Source: Lateolabrax maculatus (lineage: Eukaryota > Chordata > Actinopteri > Acropomatiformes > Lateolabracidae). Taken from it: a DNA stretch of 64,000 nucleotides. Location of the stretch: NCBI GenBank assembly GCA_031216445.1, contig CM062215.1, positions 1,236,501 to 1,300,500 of the forward strand, in the 5' to 3' direction. Position 1 is the first letter of the stretch; the number at the start of each line of letters is the position of its first letter. The notes beneath the pieces are model-generated. The model ran no database searches. It was not told the origin of the DNA and was given only the letters and a program-made list of their open reading frames with translations. Of the stretch, positions 27,201 to 39,200 are shown in pieces. The translations under genes were made by a program, and so were the position numbers.

Positions 27201-30200
27201 AACCTGATGATGTTTTATTGTAAAGATTGTGAGTTTCCATCAAATGGCGTTCCAGCGAACTTCAATGTTAAGACAGGAAGAAATAGTGTTGTAACTTGAC
27301 TCCACACCGTCACAGCTTTTTCAAATTTCTCACATTTGATAAAAATCCCGGCCTGAACACATCTACAGGCCAATATTGAATTATAGTCATAGCGCCACCT
27401 ACTGGCAACAGGAAAGTACAGGCCCTATACTTTTACTAACTACTCCTTACAGGTTCAGCAGATCTGACTCAAATTTGGTCAGAAAAGTTTTCAGACGCTG
27501 ATGATGGTAAATAGTGAAGCTTTTCAGTTTTCATTTAACGCAGCTGCCATGGTGATGCATTACTCGCCATGAAAAAGGAAGCTGTTCTTGATGGGTTAGA
27601 GATGTTTGAAAACTGCAGTTAAATATTTCTAAAGAGAAAGCTGCGTACTCCCTCTCTGTTCTCTGCTGTACTGGTTCGGTCAGACACTGACCTTCATTAA
27701 GACAAGTTAGTTAACTGACAGCTATGTTTCATATTTCACTTCAGTGGACTAAACACATGAGTGAGTGGTTTGGTGCATGGTGTACTGGAGTCAGAGCAGG
27801 GAAATACTCCCCTTTCTATTTACTGAATCCAGGATTCATTTTGAATCAACAATCGATTCTGAATCATGACACCAGAAATCTAATTGGATCATTTTAATGC
27901 TGCAGCTGCTCGTGGTGAAGCTGATATTAACTACTTTAGTTTATATCCTGCTGGGTTGTTTCACCTATAAGAAGAGCTCATGTTTTATAAACTGATCACA
28001 CATGTATATCAAATCTGAAAGTGAAAAGTATAAAAGTGTACTTCAGTACAGGACCTGAGTAAATGTATTTACAGTAGTTACTTTCCACCACTGGTAATTA
28101 AGTCTAAATGTGGATTTGTTTAGCTGCAGTGGATCTTCTGTCTGGAGTTTCTGGCATCAATAGTTATTTAACATCCTGTTTACCAGACACTGGATCAGCA
28201 GTGGCTTGTTTTATTGTTGATTACCACTTCCTGTCCCCACAGTCTGAGCTGTAAGTCCTACTATAGACCCCCAACTCACTTCAGACGACTGACAGACATG
28301 TGGATAAAGGCCCCAGGTGTAAATACAATACTGATGACAAAGAAACATCACAGGAACATTTAGAGTAGTTTGGTGATGTTACAATTTATGCAACATGAAA
28401 CATTTGCATAACTTTATTTAGGAAACAGCTCTTCATATGAAGAGTTAAATCATGTAAAGTACAGTTCATTTACCTGAGCTGTGAGATATAAGGCAGACAC
28501 TGTAGGAAACTCCTCACTTCACTCTCTTCATATGAGCAGCCTGTCAGCTTCACTGGTTTCTTCTCTGGTTGGAGTTTCAGCACTTCCAGGAGGATGGAGG
28601 TCTTTCTCTCTGAGAGGTTTATGGACCAGACTGAAGGAGCTGACTGGAAAACTGACTGTAATGATGGAAGGACTCTCAGACCTGTTTCAGTCTCATAGTC
28701 CTTCAAGTGGGAGTACAGATCCAGCAGGAAATCACAACGATATTGTTCATCATCATCACCAAAAAAGTATATGTCTTTAAGAGGAAATGTTTCATATCTA
28801 CAGACTGATGACAGCAGCTTCAGTATCTTCTCTCCTGTCTGCTGTTCTCTCTCTGCTGCTGCACAGAACAGATTCCCAAAGAACCTGGTTACTTTATGAT
28901 GATCTGACCGACGACGATCAACACTGAAATAAAGAGAAGGAAACATTTAGAGATGATTTGATCTCAGCTGCATAAATACAACAACACACTACTGATGGAC
29001 TCCATCTTGTTCATGCCTCTCCTGTATAAAATCAAATCATTTCTGGACTTTTACTGACTCACAACACAAACACTCATCCTGTGTCTGAAAGATTTGATAA
29101 CTTGTCCTTTTCTTCACTTTATGTCATTTTACTTGGTGTACGAGTTTAAAGTGTAAAATATATCCACAATATATAAATATACACAGTGGAACAACAACAT
29201 CTAGAGTCCACATCAAGAACAACAGTGACAGGAAATCCCATCATGCAATGCTTCCCCTCGCTCCTGAGATGACAGACGTGTAAATTACAGTTCTGCTGCA
29301 CTACATCTGTCTGTGTTGACACTAAATGATGATGACTGTCTGAAATCTTCATCTGCTGCTCACTATACAGCTGGCAGAGTTTTCATCACAGTCAGTAAAC
29401 TTCACTCCAGTCAGTTAAAAAGGAAGCTACATGCAGCATTCCTGGTTACTGTTCATTTAAAGAGATGCCACCTATTTTATCTTTGCAACAATATTTTCTT
29501 TTTATATTTCAACTGTTTATTTTTAAGCTGCTGAGATATTTAAAAAAAGCCAAAACCAGTTTAAACAGCAAGGACTGCATGTTGTCTCAGAGCTACATGG
29601 TTCTTATTATTATTATAAGCCTAAATGAGTTATACATGACAAAGAGAAACATCTACAGATACCACAAACGGGACATTCCACAATACCAACAGAGAAAGAC
29701 ACTTATTGCACATGAACCTCAGCTTTCAACAAACACATACCTCCAATTGGCAAAAATGGTAGCCGATAACAGCCCAAACCCTAAAAACTGTTATGTTTGT
29801 GGGTTTATCCCACACAGTACAAGAGAAGGACTCCCACTGATGGCCGTGCCTATTACCTCCTGTGACACCTGCCACGTGTTACACTTTAATTCCACCTATG
29901 AACAGTGTGCCTGTCCAAATCCATCACAACCACAACAATTATACTGCAATCAACGTTATACCAACTGTTATTCCTGCAACACTCCTAACCCTCTCACCCT
30001 CTCAATGGTTCCAAAGGCATTTGAATGGTGTGTTGAAGGTAAAGGAAACATTCACTTAGGAATATCCAACTGTGACTCTACATACACTCCATCAGAAGAA
30101 CTATGACAACATTCATCATCTTATTCTATTAATGATTATGAACACCTTGCTACAATGATCAGTCGTTGCTCTATACCACTACCAAAAGGGGTATATTGGA

Positions 30201-33200
30201 TTTGTGGCATGAAAGCTTATGAATATTTACCAAAAGAATGGTCTGGGGTCTGTGGCCTGGGTCATGTGATACCAGCCATGAGAGTCCTTGTTGTGCCACC
30301 TGATGTTCACATTGTTAAGAGAGAGATATATACACACACACAAACACCATGGACAAGATTTTTAGCGCTCTCATTCTGAATTACAGGGTCGTGGCAGCTT
30401 TGGATCAAATCAGAGACCTCTCTCATGCGGTTGAAGACCTCGCAAATTCCACTGCAGAAGGCATGTCCATGCTTTCACAAGAAATGACTGCTGTAAGAAT
30501 GATGGCCTTACAAAATCGGGCCGCACTGGATTACTTACTAGCCTCTCAAGGAGGAACTTGTGCTATCATTGGAACTGAATGTTGTACGTTTATACCTGAT
30601 CATAATGCTACCTTACAAGAAATAACTAACCACTTGAATAATATTGGCAAGACATTACATAACCCTGTTTCCACTGGTTTGTTTGACTGGGTTAAGCAAA
30701 AATTAGGGGCATTGGGTTATGTAATTTTTGAGTTTCTCTTACTTGGATTTGGAATACTGATTGTTTTAGCCTCCTAGTCACATGTCTCAGGTGTATTTGT
30801 AAATCTTTTCTCACTAGAACAACCACTAGAATCATGTACTCAACTGCTCCTGAACCTGTTCCACCAATAGAAGAAAATCCTGATTTTTGTTTGAAATTGA
30901 AGTTGATTATGACTAAGCAGAGTCGTTTTGTATTTTTCATTTGGTTTCAGTATTATTTATATTTTCAATTAAGTTTTCAAGTTTCCAGAGTGGAATTGTT
31001 CCTGTGTTATCTTAAAAAAAAAAAAAAAAGTGTAGATTGAAGAAGAATACACATTGGGGCCCTCTCCAGACTTGTTAATTGACTATGGGAGGCCCCTTGA
31101 TCCCCCTTCATACTGATCAAGAATACACACTGGGGCTCCCCCACAGACCAGGAGCCACTTCCCCTCTGCCACTCTTGACCCTTTGATCTTGTCAACTAGG
31201 TGTCGCCTGCAAGTCTGAAAGCAAATGTCTCCTTCCTACCTTTTGCCTCCTGTTGTTCTTACGTCACTGCTTTGTTCTTACTGTATAAAACTGTATCTCT
31301 GTCTTGACTCTTGGTCCATTCACCGACTCAGATCCGCTCCGTGTCTGTCAGTGCACCAGTGTGCTGGCATGCTTGAATAAACTCACAACACTACAGCAAA
31401 CCTCTAACCTGGACTTGGATGTTTCCACAGTGTTGCAGTTAAATATTTCTAAAGAGAAAGCTGCGTACTCCCTCTCTGTTCTCTGCTGTACTGGTTCAGT
31501 CAGACACTGACCTTCATTAAGACAAGTTAGTTAACTGACAGCTATGTTTCATATTTCACTTCAGTGGACTAAACACATGAGTGAGTGGTTTGGTGCATGG
31601 TGTACTGGAGTCAGAGCAGGGAAATACTCCCCTTTCTATTTACTGAATCCAGGATTCATTTTGAATCAACAATCGATTCTGAATCATGACACCAGAAATC
31701 TAATTTGATCATTTTAATGCTGCAGCTGCTCGTGGTGAAGCTGATATTAACTACTTTAGTTTATATCCTGCTGGGTTGTTTCACCTATAAGAAGAGCTCA
31801 TGTTTTATAAACTGATCACACATGTATATAAAATCTGAAAGTGAAAAGTATAAAAGTGTACTTCAGTACGGGACCTGAGTAAATGTATTTACAGTAGTTA
31901 CTTTCCACCACTGGTAATTAAGTCTAAATATGGATTTGTTTAGCTGCAGTGGATCTTCTGTCTGGAGTTTCTGGCATCAATAGTTATTTAACATCCTGTT
32001 TACCAGACACTGGATCAGCAGTGGCTTGTTTTATTGCTGATTACCACTTCCTGTCCCCACAGTCTGAGCTGTAAGTCCTACTATAGACCCCCAACTCACT
32101 TCAGACGACTGACAGACATGTGGATAAAGGCCCCAGGTGTAAATACAATACTGATGACAAAGAAACATCACAGGAACATTTAGAGTAGTTTGGTGATGTT
32201 ACAATTTATGCAACATGAAAGATTTGCATAACTTTATTTAGGAACCAGCTCTTCATATGAATAGTTAAACCATGTAAAGTACAGTTCATTTACCTGAGCT
32301 GTGAGATATAAGGCAGACACTGTAGGAAACTCCTCACTTCACTCTCTTCATCTGAGCAGCCTGTCAGCTCCACTGGTTTCTTCTCTGGTTGGAGATTCAG
32401 CACTTCCAGGAGGATGGAGGTCTTTCTCTCTGAGAGGTTTATGGACCAGACTGAAGGAGCTGACTGGAAAACTGACTGTAATGATGGAAGGACTCTCAGA
32501 CCTGTTTTAGTCTCATAGTCCTTCAAGTGGGAGTACAGATCCAGCAGGAAATCACTCTGATATTGTTCATCATCATCATCATAATCATCCATGTATCTGT
32601 CTCTAAGAGGGAATGTTTCATATCTGCAGACTGATGACAGCAGCTCCAGTGTCTTCTCTCCTGTCTGCTGTTCTCTCTCTGCTGCTGCACAGAACAGATT
32701 CCCAAAGAACCTGGTTACTTTATGACGATCTGACCGACGACGATCAACACTGAAATAAAGAGAAGGAAACATTTAGTGATGATTTGATCTCAGCTGCATA
32801 AATACAACAACACACTACTGATGGACTCCATCTTGTTCATGCCTCTCCTGTATAAAATCAAATCATTTCTGGACTTTTACTGACTCACAACACAAACACT
32901 CATCCTGTGTCTGAAAGATTTGATAACTTGTCCTTTTCTTCACTTTATGTCATTTTACTTGGTGTACGAGTTTAAAGTGTAAAATATATTCACAATATAT
33001 AAATATACACAGTGGAACAACAACATCTAGAGTCCACATCAAGAACAACAGTGACAGGAAATCCCATCATGCAATGCTTCCCCTCGCTCCTGAGATGACA
33101 GACGTGTAAATTACAGTTCTGCTGCACTACATCTGTCTGTGTTGACACTAAATGATGATGACTGTCTGAACTCTTCATCTGTTGCTCACTATACAGCTGG

Positions 33201-36200
33201 CAGAGTTTTCATCACAGTCAGTAAACTTCACTCCAGTCAGTTAAAAAGGAAGCTACATGCAGCATTCCTGGTTACTGTTCATTTAAAGAGATGCCACCTA
33301 TTTTATCTTTGCAACAATATTTTCTTTTTATGTTTCAACTGTTTATTTTTAAGCTGCTGAGATATTTAAAAAAAGCCAAAACCAGTTTAAACAGCGAGGA
33401 CTGCATGTTGTCTCAGAGCTACATGGTTCTTATTATTATTATAAGCCTAAATGAGTTATACATGACAAAGAGAAACATCTACAGATACCACAAACGGGAC
33501 ATTCCACAATACCAACAGAGAAAGACACTTATTGCACATGAACCTCAGCTTTCAACAAACACATACCTCCAATTGGCAAAAATGGTAGCCGATAACAGCC
33601 CAAACCCTAAAAACTGTTATGTTTGTGGGTTTATCCCACACAGTACAAGAGAAGGACTCCCACTGATGGCCGTGCCTATTACCTCCTGTGACACCTGCCA
33701 CGTGTTACACTTTAATTCCACCTATGAACAGTGTGCCTGTCCAAATCCATCACAACCACAACAATTATACTGCAATCAACGTTATACCAACTGTTATTCC
33801 TGCAACACTCCTAACCCTCTCACCCTCTCAATGGTTCCAAAGACATTTGAATGGTGTGTTGAAGGTAAAGGAAACATTCACTTAGGAATATCCAACTGTG
33901 ACTCTACATACACTCCATCAGAAGAACTAAGACAACATTCATCATCTTATTCTATTAATGATTATGAACACCTTGCTACAATGATCAGTCGTTGCTCTAT
34001 ACCACTACCAAAAGGGGTATATTGGATTTGTGGCATGAAAGCTTATGAATATTTACCAAAGGAATGGTCTGGGGTCTGTGGCCTGGGTCATGTGATACCA
34101 GCCATGAGAGTCCTTGTTGTGCCACCTGATGTTCACATTGTTAAGAGAGAGATATATACACACACACAAACACCATGGACAAGATTTTTAGCGCTCTCAT
34201 TCTGAATTACAGGGTCGTGGCAGCTTTGGATCAAATCAGAGACCTCTCTCATGCGGTTGAAGACCTCGCAAATTCCACTGCAGAAGGCATGTCCATGCTT
34301 TCACAAGAAATGACTGCTGTAAGAATGATGGCCTTACAAAATCGGGCCGCACTGGATTACTTACTAGCCTCTCAAGGAGGAACTTGTGCTATCATTGGAA
34401 CTGAATGTTGTACGTTTATACCTGATCATAATGCTACCTTACAAGAAATAACTAACCACTTGAATAATATTGGCAAGACATTACATAACCCTGTTTCCAC
34501 TGGTTTGTTTGACTGGGTTAAGCAAAAATTAGGGGCATTGGGTTATGTAATTTTTGAGTTTCTCTTACTTGGATTTGGAATACTGATTGTTTTAGCCTCC
34601 TAGTCACATGTCTCAGGTGTATTTGTAAATCTTTTCTCACTAGAACAACCACTAAAATCATGTACTCAACCGCTCCTGAACCTGTTCCACCAATAGAAGA
34701 AAATCCTGATTTCTGTTTGAAATTGAAGTTGATTATGACTAAGCAGAGTCGTTTTGTATTTTTCATTTGGTTTCAGTATTATTTATATTTTCAATTAAGT
34801 TTTCAAGTTTCCAGAGTGGAATTGTTCCTGTGTTATCTTAAAAAAAAAAAAAAAAGTGTGGATTGAAGAAGAATACACATTGGGGCCCTCTCCAGACTTG
34901 TTAATTGACTATGGGAGGCCCCTTGATCCCCCTTCATACTGATCAAGAATACACACTGGGGCTCCCCCACAGACCAGGAGCCACTTCCCCTCTGCCACTC
35001 TTGACCCTTTGATCTTGTCAACTAGGTGTCGCCTGCAAGTCTGAAAGCAAATGTCTCCTTCCTACCTTTTGTCTCCTGTTGTTCTTACGTCACTCCTTTG
35101 TTCTTACTGTATAAAACTGTATCTCTGTCTTGACTCTTGGTCCATTCACCGACTCAGATCCGCTCCGTGTCTGTCAGTGCACCAGTGTGCTGGCATGCTT
35201 GAATAAACTCACATTACTACAGCAAACCTCTAACCTGGACTTGGATGTTTCCACAGTGTTGCAGTTAAATATTTCTAAAGAGAAAGCTGCGTACTCCCTC
35301 TCTGTTCTCTGCTGTACTGGTTCGGTCAGACACTGACCTTCATTAAGACAAGTTAGTTAACTGACAGCTATGTTTCATATTTCACTTCAGTGGACTAAAC
35401 ACATGAGTGAGTGGTTTGGTGCATGGTGTACTGGAGTCAGAGCAGGGAAATACTCCCCTTTCTATTTACTGAATCCAGGATTCATTTTGAATCAACAATC
35501 GATTCTGAATCATGACACCAGAAATCTAATTGGATCATTTTAATGCTGCAGCTGCTCATGGTGAAGCTGATATTAACTACTTTAGTTTATATCCTGCTGG
35601 GTTGTTTCACCTATAAGAAGAGCTCATGTTTTATAAACTGATCACACATGTATATAAAATCTGAAAGTGAAAAGTATAAAAGTGTACTTCAGTACGGGAC
35701 CTGAGTAAATGTATTTACAGTAGTTACTTTCCACCACTGGTAATTAAGTCTAAATGTGGATTTGTTTAGCTGCAGTGGATCTTCTGTTTGGAGTTTCTGG
35801 CATCAATAGTTATTTAACATCCTGTTTACCAGACACTGGATCAGCAGTGGCTTGTTTTATTGTTGATTACCACTTCCTGTCCCCACAGTCTGAGCTGTAA
35901 GTCCTACTATAGACCCCCAACTCACTTCAGACGACTGACAGACATGTGGATAAAGGCCCCAGGTGTAAATACAATACTGATGACAAAGGAACATCACAGG
36001 AACATTTAGAGTAGTTTGGTGATGTTACAATTTATGCAACATGAAAGATTTGCATAACTTTATTTAGGAAACAGCTCTTCATATGAAAAGTTAAATCATG
36101 TAAAGTACAGTTCATTTACCTGAGCTGTGAGATATAAGGCAGACACTGTAGGAAACTCCTCACTTCACTCTCTTCATCTGAGCAGCCTGTCAGCTTCACT

Positions 36201-39200
36201 GGTTTCTTCTCTGGTTGGAGTTTCAGCACTTCCAGGAGGATGGAGGTCTTTCTCTCTGAGAGGTTTATGGACCAGACTGAAGGAGCTGACTGGAAAACTG
36301 ACTGTAATGATGGAAGGACTCTCAGACCTGTTTTAGTCTCATAGTCCTTCAAGTGGGAGTACAGATCCAGCAGGAAATCACTCTGATATTGTTTATCATC
36401 ATCATCCATGTATCTGTCTCTAAGAGGGAATGTTTCATATCTGCAGACTGATGACAGCAGCTCCAGTGTCTTCTCTCCTGTCTGCTGTTCTCTCTCTGCT
36501 GCTGCACAGAACAGATTCCCAAAGAACCTGGTTACTTTATGACGATCTGACCGACGACGATCAACACTGAAATAAAGAGAAGGAAACATTTAGTGATGAT
36601 TTGATCTCAGCTGCATAAATACAACAACACACTACTGATGGACTCCATCTTGTTCATGCCTCTCCTGTATAAAATCAAATCATTTCTGGACTTTTACTGA
36701 CTCACAACACAAACACTCATCCTGTGTCTGAAAGATTTGATAACTTGTCCTTTTCTTCACTTTATGTCATTTTACTTGGTGTACGAGTTTAAAGTGTAAA
36801 ATATATTCACAATATATAAATATACACAGTGGAACAACAACATCTAGAGTCCACATCAAGAACAACAGTGACAGGAAATCCCATCATGCAATGCTTCCCC
36901 TCGCTCCTGAGATGACAGACGTGTAAATTACAGTTCTGCTGCACTACATCTGTCTGTGTTGACACTAAATGATGATGACTGTCTGAACTCTTCATCTGTT
37001 GCTCACTATACAGCTGGCAGAGTTTTCATCACAGTCAGTAAACTTCACTCCAGTCAGTTAAAAAGGAAGCTACATGCAGCATTCCTGGTTACTGTTCATT
37101 TAAAGAGATGCCACCTATTTTATCTTTGCAACAATATTTTCTTTTTATGTTTCAACTGTTTATTTTTAAGCTGCTGAGATATTTAAAAAAAGCCAAAACC
37201 AGTTTAAACAGCGAGGACTGCATGTTGTCTCAGAGCTACATGGTTCTTATTATTATTATAAGCCTAAATGAGTTATACATGACAAAGAGAAACATCTACA
37301 GATACCACAAACGGGACATTCCACAATACCAACAGAGAAAGACACTTATTGCACATGAACCTCAGCTTTCAACAAACACATACCTCCAATTGGCAAAAAT
37401 GGTAGCCGATAACAGCCCAAACCCTAAAAACTGTTATGTTTGTGGGTTTATCCCACACAGTACAAGAGAAGGACTCCCACTGATGGCCGTGCCTATTACC
37501 TCCTGTGACACCTGCCACGTGTTACACTTTAATTCCACCTATGAACAGTGTGCCTGTCCAAATCCATCACAACCACAACAATTATACTGCAATCAACGTT
37601 ATACCAACTGTTATTCCTGCAACACTCCTAACCCTCTCACCCTCTCAATGGTTCCAAAGACATTTGAATGGTGTGTTGAAGGTAAAGGAAACATTCACTT
37701 AGGAATATCCAACTGTGACTCTACATACACTCCATCAGAAGAACTAAGACAACATTCATCATCTTATTCTATTAATGATTATGAACACCTTGCTACAATG
37801 ATCAGTCGTTGCTCTATACCACTACCAAAAGGGGTATATTGGATTTGTGGCATGAAAGCTTATGAATATTTACCAAAGGAATGGTCTGGGGTCTGTGGCC
37901 TGGGTCATGTGATACCAGCCATGAGAGTCCTTGTTGTGCCACCTGATGTTCACATTGTTAAGAGAGAGATATATACACACACACAAACACCATGGACAAG
38001 ATTTTTAGCGCTCTCATTCTGAATTACAGGGTCGTGGCAGCTTTGGATCAAATCAGAGACCTCTCTCATGCGGTTGAAGACCTCGCAAATTCCACTGCAG
38101 AAGGCATGTCCATGCTTTCACAAGAAATGACTGCTGTAAGAATGATGGCCTTACAAAATCGGGCCGCACTGGATTACTTACTAGCCTCTCAAGGAGGAAC
38201 TTGTGCTATCATTGGAACTGAATGTTGTACGTTTATACCTGATCATAATGCTACCTTACAAGAAATAACTAACCACTTGAATAATATTGGCAAGACATTA
38301 CATAACCCTGTTTCCACTGGTTTGTTTGACTGGGTTAAGCAAAAATTAGGGGCATTGGGTTATGTAATTTTTGAGTTTCTCTTACTTGGATTTGGAATAC
38401 TGATTGTTTTAGCCTCCTAGTCACATGTCTCAGGTGTATTTGTAAATCTTTTCTCACTAGAACAACCACTAAAATCATGTACTCAACCGCTCCTGAACCT
38501 GTTCCACCAATAGAAGAAAATCCTGATTTCTGTTTGAAATTGAAGTTGATTATGACTAAGCAGAGTCGTTTTGTATTTTTCATTTGGTTTCAGTATTATT
38601 TATATTTTCAATTAAGTTTTCAAGTTTCCAGAGTGGAATTGTTCCTGTGTTATCTTAAAAAAAAAAAAAAAAGTGTGGATTGAAGAAGAATACACATTGG
38701 GGCCCTCTCCAGACTTGTTAATTGACTATGGGAGGCCCCTTGATCCCCCTTCATACTGATCAAGAATACACACTGGGGCTCCCCCACAGACCAGGAGCCA
38801 CTTCCCCTCTGCCACTCTTGACCCTTTGATCTTGTCAACTAGGTGTCGCCTGCAAGTCTGAAAGCAAATGTCTCCTTCCTACCTTTTGTCTCCTGTTGTT
38901 CTTACGTCACTCCTTTGTTCTTACTGTATAAAACTGTATCTCTGTCTTGACTCTTGGTCCATTCACCGACTCAGATCCGCTCCGTGTCTGTCAGTGCACC
39001 AGTGTGCTGGCATGCTTGAATAAACTCACATTACTACAGCAAACCTCTAACCTGGACTTGGATGTTTCCACAGTGTTGCAGTTAAATATTTCTAAAGAGA
39101 AAGCTGCGTACTCCCTCTCTGTTCTCTGCTGTACTGGTTCGGTCAGACACTGACCTTCATTAAGACAAGTTAGTTAACTGACAGCTATGTTTCATATTTC

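Larger units (their letters stand above)
29614..31429 (+). mobile_element. ERV env-LTR fragment, copy 1
   Basis: Truncated endogenous retrovirus: env surface and transmembrane regions, A-rich polypurine-like tract (31014-31030) and a 392-bp 3' LTR (31038-31429). No gag, pol or 5' LTR. The 5' edge joins intron sequence at a run of att triplets (about 29605-29614), so the 5' part was lost by deletion. Antisense to the host gene. The surface frame carries an extra nonsense codon at 30104-30106 not found in copies 2 and 3. Confidence 0.88.
33440..35255 (+). mobile_element. ERV env-LTR fragment, copy 2
   Basis: Same structure and same 5' junction as copy 1, so the copies arose by duplication of the host segment rather than by new insertion. 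LTR 34864-35255. The unit-to-unit distance is 3826 bp from copy 1. Confidence 0.88.
37257..39072 (+). mobile_element. ERV env-LTR fragment, copy 3
   Basis: Third copy, LTR 38681-39072, 3817 bp from copy 2. Its surface and transmembrane proteins are identical to those of copy 2, indicating a very recent duplication. Confidence 0.88.

Noticed and set aside
29465..34603. Env copies as a domesticated, functional host gene
   Set aside because: All copies have a frame offset between surface and transmembrane regions, lack a clear start or signal peptide at the truncated end, and copy 1 has a nonsense codon.
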